From contig BSYQ01000006.1 in assembly GCA_030272585.1 (NCBI GenBank), positions 6,597,001-6,661,000 on the forward strand: a stretch of 64,000 nucleotides of DNA. The letters are read 5' to 3'. This DNA is from Bryopsis sp. KO-2023. Taxonomy: Eukaryota; Chlorophyta; Ulvophyceae; Bryopsidales; Bryopsidaceae. The notes under the pieces were generated by a model. The model saw nothing but the letters and a program-made list of their open reading frames with translations, ran no database searches and had not been told where the DNA came from. Below are positions 51,924 through 62,940 of the stretch, one piece after another (position 1 is the first letter of the stretch; each line of letters opens with the position of its first letter). The translations under genes and the position numbers were made by a program.

Positions 51924-53087
51924 ATGATGAGAATGGGCCCACTGATGCTTGTGGTGGTTTGGAGTTTGCTGTGTGTCGGAGGACGGGCACACTACGGAGC
52001 GGCCGCGCAAACACCGCTCTCCAAACCCAACGATGTGGAGTTATTGCACGATTTGAAGCGATTGAGAGATGAGAACGCGGAGATGAAAAAAGAGCGTTTG
52101 CAGTTGATGGAGTCGTTGAACCTATTGAAACGGCAAGTTCGGGAAATGAAGCAAGAGAATGGAGAGAACAAGGGTGCTTCAGCAGGAGATTGGTTCGCGA
52201 GTTTCTTTTCCGCATCGCAACCGGAAGTTACGATTGAAGGATGTTCCTCGGTGTGGTGTTGTTTCACTCTGATGAAGGATGTGAGCATGGAGCTGGGGAA
52301 AAAATTGTTTGCTTTTGGATGGAGATTCGTGAAGGACCCTATCAGTGGAGTGTATAAGTTGTGGAAAATTGCTGAGAGAGCTGAAATATCAGAGTTTTTG
52401 GGTGGAGTCCTTATTTTACTCATTCTGAATGGATTGGCTTTTTGCGTAATGGAAGTAAAAAAGGTGATGAATGCACTGGGCCGTGGATTCAAATTGTTGG
52501 GGAAATTGCCTTTGGTGGAGATGATAAAATATATGTGGAGCATCACAAAGAAGGTTTTGAGTCCTGCTTTGGCGGCAATTAAGGAGAAGGAAACCAAAGA
52601 GGAGAAAAATAAAAAGGACGAAGAGAACATGAAGCTGGTTATGGAGATGTTGACTCAAATGGGCCAGGAACTGCAAGAGCTCAAGAATGTGAAACAAGAG
52701 CCCAAGCCAGTGTACCAAAGGGCGCAAGTGGAGTGTCACCATTGTGGAAAAAAGGGTCATTACGCTTTCGCATGCCCCAGGAAGACATGTATGTTTTGTG
52801 GCAGAACCGGACATCGATCACATGAGTGTAAACAAGCCAAACCATGTGGACACTGTGGAATTAAAGGCCATTTGACGAGAGACTGTCAACGTCGAGGAAA
52901 CCAAGGTGGCCAAAGAAGGGAAAGGTCAGCCTCACCGGATAGTGGATTCGCTTTTCGTCAACGTGAGGAAAGCCCAAGGGGAAGGTCAAGGAGCCCTGTG
53001 AGAATGGACAAGGCACCTACTCTCAATGCTTTGACAGCACCTGAGCCTTCCGCCCCCCCACAGTCGGAAAACTGCCAAGCTCTCTAG
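51924..53087 (+). CDS. Element E Gag with signal peptide and membrane segment (387 aa)
   Basis: Residues 1-21 are a strong signal peptide ([20 protein letters not shown]). Residues 36-80 are a Lys/Glu-rich coiled coil, WFASFF lies near 90, residues 158-177 are a hydrophobic membrane segment, and residues 215-260 are again highly charged. Three CX2CX4HX4C zinc knuckles follow at 271-284, 289-302 and 308-321, then an Arg/Ser-rich tail ([14 protein letters not shown]). The same plan is seen in the degraded element G. Known Ty3/gypsy Gag proteins lack export signals, so particle assembly at a membrane is inferred. Pol follows in the -1 frame. An env-derived signal is unlikely, since the knuckles identify the protein as Gag. 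Confidence 0.85.
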   Translation: MMRMGPLMLVVVWSLLCVGGRAHYGAAAQTPLSKPNDVELLHDLKRLRDENAEMKKERLQLMESLNLLKRQVREMKQENGENKGASAGDWFASFFSASQPEVTIEGCSSVWCCFTLMKDVSMELGKKLFAFGWRFVKDPISGVYKLWKIAERAEISEFLGGVLILLILNGLAFCVMEVKKVMNALGRGFKLLGKLPLVEMIKYMWSITKKVLSPALAAIKEKETKEEKNKKDEENMKLVMEMLTQMGQELQELKNVKQEPKPVYQRAQVECHHCGKKGHYAFACPRKTCMFCGRTGHRSHECKQAKPCGHCGIKGHLTRDCQRRGNQGGQRRERSASPDSGFAFRQREESPRGRSRSPVRMDKAPTLNALTAPEPSAPPQSENCQAL

Positions 53088-53104
53088 ACTGTGAAGGTTC
53101 CAGT

Positions 53105-56100
53105 TTGGAGGAGGAGCGGAAGCAGAACCTTTGGGATGTGCAAAAGGAGAAGTATGGAGGAGAAGTAGCCTCAGAGTATTGCTCCCCAGTGCATTCTGTG
53201 AAAGGAAAAAACAAGCTGCTGACGGTGAATGGGAAGCTGAATGATAAGACTGTTTTTGTACTTGTGGATTCTGGTTCGACTGGGAACTTTCTCGCAAAAA
53301 AGTATGTCGAAAAAAGAGGGTTTGAGTTGAAGGACACTGGGAAGTGTGGTCCTTCAAGAGTGGAATTGGCAAATGGAAAGACCCAAGAGGTTTCTTGTTT
53401 GCAAAATGCATTGGTGTTGCAGTTGGGCAAGTTTGAATGTAGGATCAAGCCACAAGTTACTGATTTGAGTACATATGATTTGATATTGGGACAGCCATGG
53501 TTGGAAAAGTTTCAACCAGATATTGGGTGGAAAGAAAAAAGAATATGGGTGGACAATGTTTGTGTCCAAGCTGGGCAGATGCCAGGAAAAGATCGAGATG
53601 TGGATGTTTTGACAGTGCTGAGTGAGACGTTGAAGGTGAAAAAGTTGTCGGAGAAGGCAAGAATGCCTACGAAAGGGAGTACAGATGCTGCAGGATATGA
53701 TCTCTACAGTTCGGAATCGTGCCAAGTGCCAGCTAAAGGGAGAATGTTGGTCAGTACAGATATATCAATGGAAATCCCAAGGAGTGCATATGGAAGAATC
53801 GCACCACGATCGGGATTGGCTGCTAAGCATTGTATTGATGTGGGAGCTGGTGTGGTGGATGCGGACTACAGAGGACCAGTAAAGGTGTTGTTAATCAATA
53901 TGGGAGAACAGGATTTCGAAGTGAAGAAAGGAGATCGAGTAGCACAACTGATTATGGAGCAGGTGTGCCCAGTAACAATTAAGGAGGTACCTGAGTTGAG
54001 GGATACCAAGCGGAGTGGTGGTGGTTTTGGGTCGACGGGGTTTCGGACACAGAGCCCAAAGCGAACGTCACCACCAGTTGTGGTTCAAAAGCGTGAGTCC
54101 CCAATCACACCGGAGTTGGAAGACGTATGTCGAGGACATGAGGATCCCGCAGTCAAAGACCAACTTTGGACAATCTTGGCGGACTACAGCGATGTGTTCG
54201 AGGAGCCGAACGAGTTGCCCCCTCATCGTGGGAAGTACGACCATGCAATTCTGGAAGAACCTGGCGCGACGCCGGCAAGCAAGGCATCGTATCGTTACTC
54301 CCCGGAAGACTACGAGGAGATGCGAAAGCAAATCAAGGAGCTCTTATCTAAACAGTTCATTGAGAGATCCACCAGTGCATATGCGGCTCCGCTGGTATTC
54401 GTGAGTAAGAAGAATGGCAAACGGCGAATGGCGGTGGATTATCGCCAATTGAATGCTCAGACGGTTCCCAACAAATACCCTCTGCCCCATCAGGATGACC
54501 TCTTTGACCAAGTAAAATCAGCGAAATGGATGTCAAAAATCGATCTTCGATCAGGTTATCACCAGCTGAGAATGAAAGAAGGTGACGAACACAAAACCGC
54601 ATTTCGATGTCGGTATGGCCATTATCAATATCAGGTCATGCCTTTTGGCCTCATTAACGCTCCTGCGAGTTTTATGGAGTTAATGAATGATATTTTGAAA
54701 GAAGAAATCGACAAATGCGTCCAGGTGTTTATTGATGATATTTTGATATACAGTGATAGCTTTGAACAACATATTGCAGATGTTCGCCGAGTTTTGGAAA
54801 ATTTGAGGGAAAATCAATTGAAAGCACGACCAGAAAAGTGCGAGTTTTTCCAAAAGAGAATCGAGTTTTTAGGCCATTTTGTGGGTCAAGGAAATTTGGA
54901 AGTGATGGATGATAAGGTGAAAACGGTCAGCGAATGGGAACGTCCTGGCTGTGTTAAAGACATCCAGTCGTTTTTGGGTCTAACGGGATATTACAGACGA
55001 TTTATCCAAAATTACAGCAAGGTCGCGTTACCGTTGACGGAGTTGACGAAAAAAGGAAACCCTTGGAAGTGGTCCAGTGATGCCGAGAAAGCTTTCCAAC
55101 AGTTGAAACGCCTACTGTGTGAAGCACCGATCCTGAAGATCCCGGATACGACGAGAGCATTTCGAGTTGAAACTGATGCCAGTGGAGTAGCATGTGGCAT
55201 GATTTTATCCCAGGAGCATGAGGGTCGATGGCACCCTGTGGCCTACGGCTCCTACAAATTCAATCGACACGAACGCAATTATCCGGTGTGGGAGCAGGAA
55301 TTATTGGCCATCATTAAAGCGATCAAGATGTGGCGGCCATACCTGTTGAATGGTCATGAACATGAGGTCATCACCGACCACAAGGGCCTCGAGCACTTCC
55401 TCAAGAAGAAAGATCTGACGGGCAGACAAGCAAGGTGGATGGAAACCTTGACTGATTATCGATTGAAGATTACTTACCGGCCCGGAAAAGCAAACAATGC
55501 AGCTGATGCGATCTCTCGAAAATCAGTTTCACCGACGGGCACTCCACCAGAGGAAAGAAGTGGTGCCTCTTTTGATGACCAAATGAGTGCACAGCTGTTC
55601 CTATTGGAGACGCAAGAGTGGGAACAATGGAAAGAGATCATTATCAGTGCATTGGAAACCGATGAGAGAGCCAAGTCAGTGAGACACAACCTGGCACAAG
55701 GTCATATGTTCGAGGAATGGAAGGACGAGCAGGGACTGCTCTTTCAGAAAAAGGGGAAACAGGAAGCAGGGCCAAAGGTGTGGAGAGTGTATGTGCCAGA
55801 AGGTGTTGGTAATGAGGTGAAGATGCAAATGATTGAAAAGCTTCACAGTGATGGACATTGGGGTGTGTGGAAAACATTGAACCAGGTGGAAAGACGTTTT
55901 TATTGGCCAAGAATGATTTCAGATGTGAGAAAGTTTGTTCATGACTGCCCTGATTGTGCAGCTCAGAAAGTGGAAAGGAAAAGATCAGGGGGAAAATTGC
56001 AACCATTGGAAATCCCAGGAAGGCTGTGGGATGTGATTACCATGGATTTTGTTTTTGGTTTACCTTTGGTGGAAGAGTTGAATGGGCTGTTAGTGGTGGT

Positions 56101-57082
56101 TGAAAAAGTCAGTAAGATGGTGAAACTAATCCCTGTGAGTGAGGTGATTACAAGTGAACAAACAGCAAGGAAAGTGTGGGAGAGAGTGGTGAGCCAGCAT
56201 GGACTTCCGTTGAGCATTGTGAGCGATCGGGATCCAAGGTTCACATCAAGATACTGGAAACAGTACTGGGGAAAGCTAGGTGTGACTCTGGCGATGTCAA
56301 GCTCCCAGCATCCCCAGACGGACGGTCAGTCAGAAAGAATGATCCAGGTGGTAGAGCAACTACTTCGTTTTGAGTGTGGAAATGAGCCAGAGAGCTGGAT
56401 CGAGAAGATACCAATGATCGAGTTTATGATCAATGACACAGTCCAGGAGTCAACCAGGAAAACTCCTTTCGAGGTCAATTTTGGGTATCATCCAAGGAGC
56501 ATGGTGGACAGTCTTATCGAAGCTCCTACAGGACCAGTTCAGAGTGTAGAAGAATGGCATGCAAAGCTGAAGAAGACCTTACAAGATACAAGAGCAAGAT
56601 TGGTGAAATCCAGGGAGAGTATGAAAAACAGAGCAGACAAAGGAAGAAGAATGGTGGAGTTTTTCCCTGGGGACAAAGTGATGGTGAAAAGTGAGAATTT
56701 GAGAATAGGTGGAAACAGTAAATTGAGACAGAAGTTTGTAGGTCCTTTTCCTGTGGAAGTAAAATATTCGACAGTCAGTTACAGGTTGAAATTACCAAGA
56801 GATTACAGAAGAATTCATCCTGTGTTCCATGTATCAGTTTTGAAACCTTGGTTTGGTGGGAACAAACAAGTTTCTTTTAGGCCAGCCCCAGTGGATTTGG
56901 AAGAAGAAATTTTTGAAGTTGAAACAATTTTACAGGAAAGATGGAATTCAAGGAAAAGGAGAAAGGAATACCTTATTAAATGGTTAGGTTATCCTGACAG
57001 TGAAAACTCTTGGGTAGGAGAAAAGGACATGGAAGGGAGTCCTGATTTGCTGCGAAAATGGAATAGAAAGAAATTGAAGTAA
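53105..57082 (+). CDS. Element E Pol: protease, dUTPase, RT, RNase H, integrase, chromodomain (1,325 aa)
   Basis: The protease motif [11 protein letters not shown] has its Asp near residue 55. Residues about 178-315 form a dUTPase with all five motifs in order: [37 protein letters not shown] and [10 protein letters not shown]. This enzyme hydrolyses dUTP and limits uracil in the new cDNA. RT follows with [13 protein letters not shown] and the catalytic FIDDILIYS near 542. Then come RNase H ([14 protein letters not shown] … ITDHKGL), integrase (HSDGHWG … CPDCAAQK, then SDRDPRF … HPQTDGQSE) and a chromodomain ([16 protein letters not shown]). A dUTPase between protease and RT is a rare position: betaretroviruses carry it beside protease and lentiviruses inside pol before integrase. 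Confidence 0.93.
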   Translation: MEEERKQNLWDVQKEKYGGEVASEYCSPVHSVKGKNKLLTVNGKLNDKTVFVLVDSGSTGNFLAKKYVEKRGFELKDTGKCGPSRVELANGKTQEVSCLQNALVLQLGKFECRIKPQVTDLSTYDLILGQPWLEKFQPDIGWKEKRIWVDNVCVQAGQMPGKDRDVDVLTVLSETLKVKKLSEKARMPTKGSTDAAGYDLYSSESCQVPAKGRMLVSTDISMEIPRSAYGRIAPRSGLAAKHCIDVGAGVVDADYRGPVKVLLINMGEQDFEVKKGDRVAQLIMEQVCPVTIKEVPELRDTKRSGGGFGSTGFRTQSPKRTSPPVVVQKRESPITPELEDVCRGHEDPAVKDQLWTILADYSDVFEEPNELPPHRGKYDHAILEEPGATPASKASYRYSPEDYEEMRKQIKELLSKQFIERSTSAYAAPLVFVSKKNGKRRMAVDYRQLNAQTVPNKYPLPHQDDLFDQVKSAKWMSKIDLRSGYHQLRMKEGDEHKTAFRCRYGHYQYQVMPFGLINAPASFMELMNDILKEEIDKCVQVFIDDILIYSDSFEQHIADVRRVLENLRENQLKARPEKCEFFQKRIEFLGHFVGQGNLEVMDDKVKTVSEWERPGCVKDIQSFLGLTGYYRRFIQNYSKVALPLTELTKKGNPWKWSSDAEKAFQQLKRLLCEAPILKIPDTTRAFRVETDASGVACGMILSQEHEGRWHPVAYGSYKFNRHERNYPVWEQELLAIIKAIKMWRPYLLNGHEHEVITDHKGLEHFLKKKDLTGRQARWMETLTDYRLKITYRPGKANNAADAISRKSVSPTGTPPEERSGASFDDQMSAQLFLLETQEWEQWKEIIISALETDERAKSVRHNLAQGHMFEEWKDEQGLLFQKKGKQEAGPKVWRVYVPEGVGNEVKMQMIEKLHSDGHWGVWKTLNQVERRFYWPRMISDVRKFVHDCPDCAAQKVERKRSGGKLQPLEIPGRLWDVITMDFVFGLPLVEELNGLLVVVEKVSKMVKLIPVSEVITSEQTARKVWERVVSQHGLPLSIVSDRDPRFTSRYWKQYWGKLGVTLAMSSSQHPQTDGQSERMIQVVEQLLRFECGNEPESWIEKIPMIEFMINDTVQESTRKTPFEVNFGYHPRSMVDSLIEAPTGPVQSVEEWHAKLKKTLQDTRARLVKSRESMKNRADKGRRMVEFFPGDKVMVKSENLRIGGNSKLRQKFVGPFPVEVKYSTVSYRLKLPRDYRRIHPVFHVSVLKPWFGGNKQVSFRPAPVDLEEEIFEVETILQERWNSRKRRKEYLIKWLGYPDSENSWVGEKDMEGSPDLLRKWNRKKLK

Positions 57083-57121
57083 AGGAAAAATTGGGGACAA
57101 TTTTTATTAAGAGAGGGGAAT

Positions 57122-57431
57122 TGTTACAAGCGTTTTTCTATCGTTCTTTGATTGGATTAGGTAAGCTGTGGTAAGGGTTTTGAAGTGGTAGGTGCTGTGT
57201 AGTTGTGAAACGGGTAGTCGGGGTTAGACGAGATTAGGTACGGTTATGTAAGGGGTAGTCAGGTTCCTGGGAGCTTCACCTCACTGTGAAGTTCCCAGGG
57301 AAAGAAGGTTCCAGAGAGTTCTTGGAAGGGGTTCGCCCAAGTATATAAGGGCATTGGTTTTGACACTCATTGTAACTTTTTCCGACTTCATTTATCCTTG
57401 TTCCAACGTCCTTTACGCCCCAGGCGTAACA
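57122..57431 (+). repeat. Element E 3' LTR
   Basis: It matches the 5' LTR with one difference seen. The target duplication AAAGC follows. Confidence 0.95.
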
Positions 57432-57436
57432 AAAGC

Positions 57437-57669
57437 TGTCCACGAAGAACATCCGGTACCTCAGCTTCCTGTCGTGGAACGGGCATAGCATGCTTCCGAA
57501 GGCAGGAAGATTGCCCGAGATCAAGAAAGAGGACCCACACCCAGGCAGCCAGTCAGGGAGAACACCAGAGACAGCGGGTAGCCGGCAGGTGGAGGGTGGG
57601 GAGGTGGAGGGTGGGGAGGTAGAGGGTGGGGAGGTGGAGGCTGGGGAGGTGGAGGCTGCAATGATATGA
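57437..57669 (+). CDS. hAT transposase exon 13, last part
   Basis: It continues the dimerisation region (STKNIRYLSFLSWNG) in the frame left at 51,512. It ends in a tail of VEGGE/VEAGE repeats before TGA at 57,667. The tail is encoded by a GGTGGGGAGGTGGAG minisatellite. Confidence 0.8.
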
Positions 57670-57689
57670 AACGAAATAACGAAATGGGA

Positions 57690-57905
57690 AGAAGGGGAAA
57701 ACAAAGGGGAAAACAATGGGGGAAAATGGGATATGGAATTTGCAGGAGTGACTGCAGTTTATAGTGGGAAAACAATGGGGAAAACAATGGGGGAAAATGG
57801 GATATGGAATTTGCAGGAGTGACTGCAGTTTATAGTGGGAAAACAAAGGGGAAAACAATGGGGGAAAAGGGGATATGGAATTTGCTGGGGGTGACTGCAG
57901 TTTTT
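57690..57905 (+). repeat. Three tandem ~70-bp units in the hAT 3' region
   Basis: The units share GGGGGAAAATGGGATATGGA and AGTGACTGCAGTTTATAGT. They lie between the transposase stop and the subterminal words. Confidence 0.85.
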
Positions 57906-57924
57906 AATGAAATATTGAAAAAAA

Positions 57925-58070
57925 CCAAGTCTGTGTGAACCCTGTCCATCTCTGTGTGAACCCTGTCCATCTCTGTGTGAACCCTGTCCAGACAGAACCT
58001 GCACAGACTTGGGGTCTGTGCAGTCTGTGTGTTTGTCCCCAGGCACCTGTGCACATCTGTTCTGTCCTGT
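57925..58070. repeat. hAT right subterminal repeats and terminus
   Basis: Three 21-bp units (CTGTGTGAACCCTGTCCATCT) are followed by CTGTGCAG/CTGTGTG words and the terminus …TCTGTCCTGT. This is the complement of the left terminus ACAGGACAG. Element F starts immediately after. Confidence 0.75.
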
Positions 58071-58711
58071 TGTAAGGATTCGGCAGAATCAAAGGAGATT
58101 CAGGCAGACCTGCAGGCTTGCAGACTGGCAGTGATTGGGCTGACAGATTAGAGCTGCAGGTTGACTGCTATGATTCAGCAGAAGCAGGAATGGTTCAGGT
58201 CCTTTAGACCTGCAGACTAATAGGCTGGCAGTCAGCAGATTAACAGACTGACGAAGTGGCAGAGTAGTCGGGCTGGCAGGTTTGCTGACGACAGACAGGT
58301 GCTGACAGCGCTGCAGAACGTGGGCTGCAGAGCTGGCAGGCACAAAGTTCTAAAAGGTCTTAGGTGGCAGACTCAGGACCGCAGTACCGTGCAAGGTGTC
58401 TGAGGCTGCATGTCATGAAAGGGGACTGAAAGGGACTTGGTAGTTTGATGGTCTGCAACACTGATGCAGACTGATGTTATGGCTTAGGATCAGTTTGGAT
58501 CAGGGTTGGAAGAAACGGTATAAGTTGTTGGGGCTTGGACATTCTTGTAACCTTAGTTTGGAACCTGATCTCGCCCTTGAACCTTGCTAGGTTCAAGTGT
58601 CTCTCCCATGGTCGTTCAATAGAACGGCAGTTCAGACTGGCAGACCGGCAGGGTCGCAGTCTTCAGTGTATTGAAGCAGAAAAAGCGATCTGCAGGGGCA
58701 GATTCGTTACA
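58071..58711 (+). repeat. Element F 5' LTR
   Basis: It starts TGTAAGGATTCGG and ends GATTCGTTACA. It is rich in CTGCAG, GGCAG and CAGACTG words. A TATA-like GTATAAG lies at 58,518-58,524. Confidence 0.9.
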
Positions 58712-58712
58712 T

Positions 58713-58724
58713 TGGTTTCGGAGC
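58713..58724 (+). promoter_or_regulatory. Primer-binding site of element F
   Basis: TGGTTTCGGAGC lies one base after the LTR. It gives the plus orientation in the absence of coding sequence. Confidence 0.8.
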
Positions 58725-58779
58725 AGGCTTGTGACAAGATCACAAACGAGTCTGGCAGGCTGCAGAGGCAGCAGTATGC

Positions 58780-59880
58780 GCGGCAGGCGCGCAGTGAGAA
58801 GGCGCAGAGGCGCAGGACACTAGCAGGCACACAGCACAGTGCAAAGCAGAGGTTTGCAAGGCAGACAAACGCCAGTGCTTTGCAGATTTGCAGTTATCCA
58901 TTGGAGTGTTTGAGTGTGCTGTGAGGAGGAAAGTCGCTGAATCAGCGCAAGGAGTAGAATGGGCGCAGTGTGTGTAAGAACACTGCGGCAGACAGATTTC
59001 GCAGAAGTGATGTGTAGAGCGCAGGCAATACATTAGAGTATGTAGAAGCGCAGCACACACACAGACGCGCAGCATTGTCAAGCGCAGCACGACTATGTGC
59101 AGCGTCGCAGGAAACGTTGGGTGGCGCAGCAGTTGGAGGATTGTGTCGCAGGTGTAGGATTGCGCGGCAGATGCAGAGCTGTACCGCGGATGTAGAATTA
59201 CGCTGTTGATACCAGGTTGCGCAGCGAATATGGAATTGTACCGCGTGCAGGATTGCGTCGCAGACAGAACGTGCGCAGGTTTTGCTGGAAGTGCGCAGCG
59301 AATGTTGGCACTGCGTAAGTGGATGATGTGACGCGCAGCAGCCACAGGAAAGCGCTGCACATGCGAAAATCGCGCAGTAAATGTGGCACTGCGTAAGTGG
59401 ATGATGTGACGCACAGCAGCCACAGGAAAGCGCTGCACATGCGAAATTGCACTGCAGACGACAGAGTTACGCTGCGTGCAGTGGATTGCAATGTCGATGG
59501 GACATTTCACGCAGGTGCAAGCTGGACAACCTATGCAGGATGCAGGGACTGCGCAGTGTTTATGGAACTGTGCAGCTCTTGATGGAAGTTCGCAGACGAT
59601 GTTGGGACTGCGTGTCGATTGAAGGAACAGCTGATGCAGGGATCGCGCAGCTGACGCAGGAACGTGCAGCTCTGTGCAAGGTCAGCACAAGGTGCAGGAT
59701 CTGATGGACTTGCACAGAACGTGGCAGGTTGTATGCGAGAGTGAGAATTGCGCAGCACACATTAAGTTGCTGCGACCAGGAAGAGTTGCAGTGTACGGAG
59801 TGAGTGCGACTGATGCAGGCATCGCTTAACTGACTCAGGTTGAGCGCAGGTTGAGCGTAAGTTGAGCGCAGACGTGAGAT
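58780..59880 (+). repeat. Degenerate GCGCAG/TCGCAG word array in F
   Basis: About 1.1 kb of loose units of 20-40 bases each end in GCGCAG, TCGCAG or GGCAG, often with GGATTGCG or GTAGGATTG before it. Within it, a unit of about 65-80 bp is directly repeated at about 59,305-59,373 and 59,384-59,447. Confidence 0.7.
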
Positions 59881-62100
59881 GCAAGAGTGTTACGTGCTTG
59901 CAGGGTTACATTTGAGTGATCTGATCATTTCGTTGGTTGATAGAAGTGACTTTAGAAGTGGTGAGCTGCAGAATGATTTCAGGATAAGGTGATCTATGAT
60001 CTTCTGATTGCAGTACACATTCTGGAAAGAGTCTTTGAGACAAGGCAGATTTTTCAGGAAGTTTTGATATATTCTTTCAAAAGTCTGGTGTTGATATTTG
60101 ACAGCTTTATTGGTCAGAAGTTAGGATTTCTCTGATCAGGAGTTCCTCCTTGTTTGCTTGGATTTGTGCATTTGTTAGTGGAGATTTATCCTTGGCTCAG
60201 TGGATTTGGGCAGTAGTGGTGACTTATCATTTCAGAGTGTTGAAGGTTGCAGTGGAAAAATTCTTGGCTTTAGTGGCAGGTCAGAACATGTGTCACATCA
60301 GCTTTGATGTGATTGTGCATACATATTTTGGATGTTTGTACATCAGGAACACTTGCTACATTTGTGTTGATTGTGGGAACATTTTCAGGTGTTTCAGTGA
60401 ACGCACAATAGCTTGAGGGAATTTTTCAGAGTCGTTTCTGAACTTGAAATGAGGAGAACTGAAGGTCAGAACTTATTTTAGAGTTGCTTGCAGAAAGCTA
60501 AGGCACTTTTCAGTTCTACTCTATTGGTCAGTTGAGGTATAGTGTTTGTGTTTCTGTGGAAGGGTTGTCTTGTCTTTTTCTTGATGGACCCTATGGTATA
60601 TTGCTCTGATTTCTGAATAGACCAGTGGCAGGTTATTCTCAGAAGAATGTCAATGACATGAAGTTTTCGTTCTATAATAGACTAGTGGCAGATTATTTTC
60701 TGTTGTTTGGTGGGACAAATGACAGAATATCAGTCTTTTTATAGATCAGTGGCAGATCATTTTCTGTTGTTGGCAGGGCAAATATTAGATGTATTGGCAA
60801 AGTATTTTTCTGTGGCAGCCTTGCTTTTCAGGTCAGGAAAAGATGTAGATTTTTGAAGGGACCAATAGGTCCATGGAACTCTTCTTTAGTAGGCTGAGTG
60901 ATAGTGGTGAAGTGAAGAAATGTTTGGTACAGCAGTAGCTGATCTTTTCTTCTATTATGGGTGTTCTGAAATAGGACATCTTCTATTTTCGCTAGCAGAA
61001 AATTTTCAGTCAGATACATTGATATGAGGGCAGGTTATTTTGTTCAAGGATGCCCCTTATTGAGCAGTAAACGGTTGCTAGTGATTAGAGAATTTTCTGG
61101 AAGGGAACAATACTCAATTGTGGTAGTATTGTTAGAGACTGAATTTTCAAAGATAGTGTAGGGAATTCTGGAAATTAAGCTGTTTGAAAATACTGATTGT
61201 CTTTCAAAGAGAAAAGAAATCAGATGGGGAGGTTGAAGTGATAAAGCAGCCACATCCTACCCATTGATTAAGAGGGTATTTTCTTTGGTTGATGGCAGCA
61301 TTTTCTCGGTACTAGGTTTTTATTTCAACAAGACTTTGGTGGTAGCAGAGTTGGTTGAAGAAGCTTGGTCTTAGAGAAAAGAAATTTCTGGTTACACTCT
61401 TGGTTATTTGTCTTTGAGGTGTTGGAAAATAGGTTTTCAGGATATATCTCATTCTGGAAGTTTATTCAGGTTTCCAGAAAATTTCAGGTCAGTTATTGAA
61501 CTAGCAGTGGTACTCTTGAGGCACAGAAAAAGGGCAGCAGTCTAAAGGGCAGATGGCTGAACAAAAGAGAAGTTTTCTTTGCTTGTTTGGTATAGTTCTG
61601 TTCTTCCTTTTTCATTTGGATGCAGAGTGGTTGCTGATTTTCAAAGGGAGTATATTTCTGATAGTTATTTTGGTAGAGTTTCTATCCTGTTGGCGATAGA
61701 AAGTATATTAGTGATATGCTGGAGTCACCTGAAGTTTTCATGCATTCTTTACACAAAGAAACTGTGGCAGATTTTTGTGTTTGGACTGCCATAATATACT
61801 TAGTGGTTTGTTGTGACAAAAGAAAGAGGTGCACTCAGTATTTTGCTGATTTATTAGGGTAAAATAGGAGGAAAAGAAAGGAAGTTAAATGTGGCAGGTT
61901 TTATATTCTTTTTGCAGCCACATTGTAGTCAGGTGCTTTTTACGAGAAGAGTACAAGTAAAAAAAAAAAAAAGAGAGTTTAAGGTGATAGCACCAGGTGG
62001 TGCTTATGGGTTGTGAAGTGAGAAAAAGAGAGCAAGACTTGCAGATATCTCTTGCAGATGAAAAGCCATGTGTAGCTACATCTGAGGAGATGGTGCATGA
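59881..62100 (+). other. Element F interior, T/G-rich, C-poor, no gene seen
   Basis: Short open frames occur, but none is recognisable. Words such as TTTTCAG, GGCAGATTATTTTCTG and GACTAGTGGCAG recur (for example near 60,620, 60,675 and 60,745), giving loose 70-90-bp periodicity. Confidence 0.5.
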
Positions 62101-62820
62101 GTGGAGTGCCATGGGAAGCATACACTCATGTAGGACAACTGAGCGGGGAAGCTAAGATCAGCATCCCTCAAGAAAGTTGCTCAGCCCCAAGTTTTCGCGG
62201 GGATGGAAGTCCAGGGAGGACTTGCAGGAGTGAGAAAAGAGGCGAAGGTGGACAGAAGTGGAGTGTGAGAAGGCCGGCGTAGCCACTCACACAGGGTGTT
62301 ACCTCAGGGGAGGGTAGCCTATGGGCGCGGAGTCCATTCCGAAGTTGGAGTGCCGGTGCAGCCGCAACTACGGAGAAGAAGTAAGTCTGGTGGATGGAAT
62401 TTCTGCAGGTGGTGGTCCAGGCAGGGACACTGGTGCAGGAAATTCTGGAGGCCTTGAGGAGAAGGTGAGCAGTGCTGCAGGTGGCCCGCTAGGCGACGAG
62501 GGGGACGGTCCCCCAGGGGACTTGTAGACTGTTCAGTTAATGTGTTAGTAGATGCTGGGCGGGGAGTCGCAGCATCTGCAGATTTTCAAGGAAAAGTTCT
62601 GAGGTGCAGTGCGGGGAGTACTGACCTGCAGAATTTTTGGAGGAGGATTTCTGAGGCTGAGGGGGTTCGTAGGCCGAGAGTAGCCGCAACTGCTCAGCTC
62701 TCTGAGGCAGGGGGTGTAGGGTCATGTGGGGCCACACCTGACCTGCATGATGTGTTCTGCAGGCACATCAGATTTGTTTTTGTGAGCGAGGAGTTATGGG
62801 CTGGGTAGACCTAATGAAGT
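62101..62820 (+). other. Element F interior, GC-richer island
   Basis: Composition changes to G-rich, with a short Gly/Glu-rich frame (62,321-62,527) and a possible CTGCAG acceptor near 62,405. It could be a coding remnant such as a gag start, but I see no motif. Confidence 0.25.
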
Positions 62821-62854
62821 CTACTTTAAAGGACATAGTCCAAACTTCGAAGTG

Positions 62855-62940
62855 AAGTGTACATGCCAGGCAGGCCGTGTGCGGCGTGCGGCTGAAATGA
62901 GAATACATGCCAGGCAGATTGTGTACGGCGTGCGATTGAT
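62855..62940 (+). repeat. Two-unit imperfect tandem repeat in F
   Basis: TACATGCCAGGCAG plus a GTGTNCGGCGTGCG tail occurs twice with a period near 43 bp. Confidence 0.75.

Larger units (their letters stand above)
51513..57431 (+). mobile_element. LTR retrotransposon E: membrane-type Gag, dUTPase, chromodomain
   Basis: The 310-bp LTRs (51,513-51,822 and 57,122-57,431) have TG…CA ends with one difference seen. They are flanked by the target duplication AAAGC (51,508-51,512 and 57,432-57,436). The primer-binding word TGGTTTCGGAGCC lies at 51,825-51,837 and the polypurine tract AAGAGAGGGGAA at about 57,109-57,120. Gag and Pol frames are complete, so it looks whole and young. It inserted in the last exon of the hAT transposase. 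Confidence 0.95.
10630..58070 (+). mobile_element. Autonomous-type hAT transposon, expanded to 47 kb by nested insertions
   Basis: The left terminus CACAGGACAG at 10,630 and the right sequence …CTGTCCTGT ending at 58,070 are inverted repeats, with element F inserted at the last base of the right one. The putative 8-bp target is ATGGGCCG (10,622-10,629); its partner would lie beyond F. Both ends carry subterminal CTGTGCAG/CTGTGTG words. Inside is a multi-exon BED-finger hAT transposase gene. Removing P4, A and E would leave roughly 5.5 kb, an ordinary size for an autonomous hAT. Confidence 0.8.

Noticed and set aside
51507-57436. E as a host gene array because of its dUTPase
   Set aside because: LTRs, target duplications, primer-binding site and integrase show that it is a retrotransposon.
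60150-60416. 88-codon frame in element F
   Set aside because: It is T/G-biased sequence with a hydrophobic translation only. There is no motif or start context.
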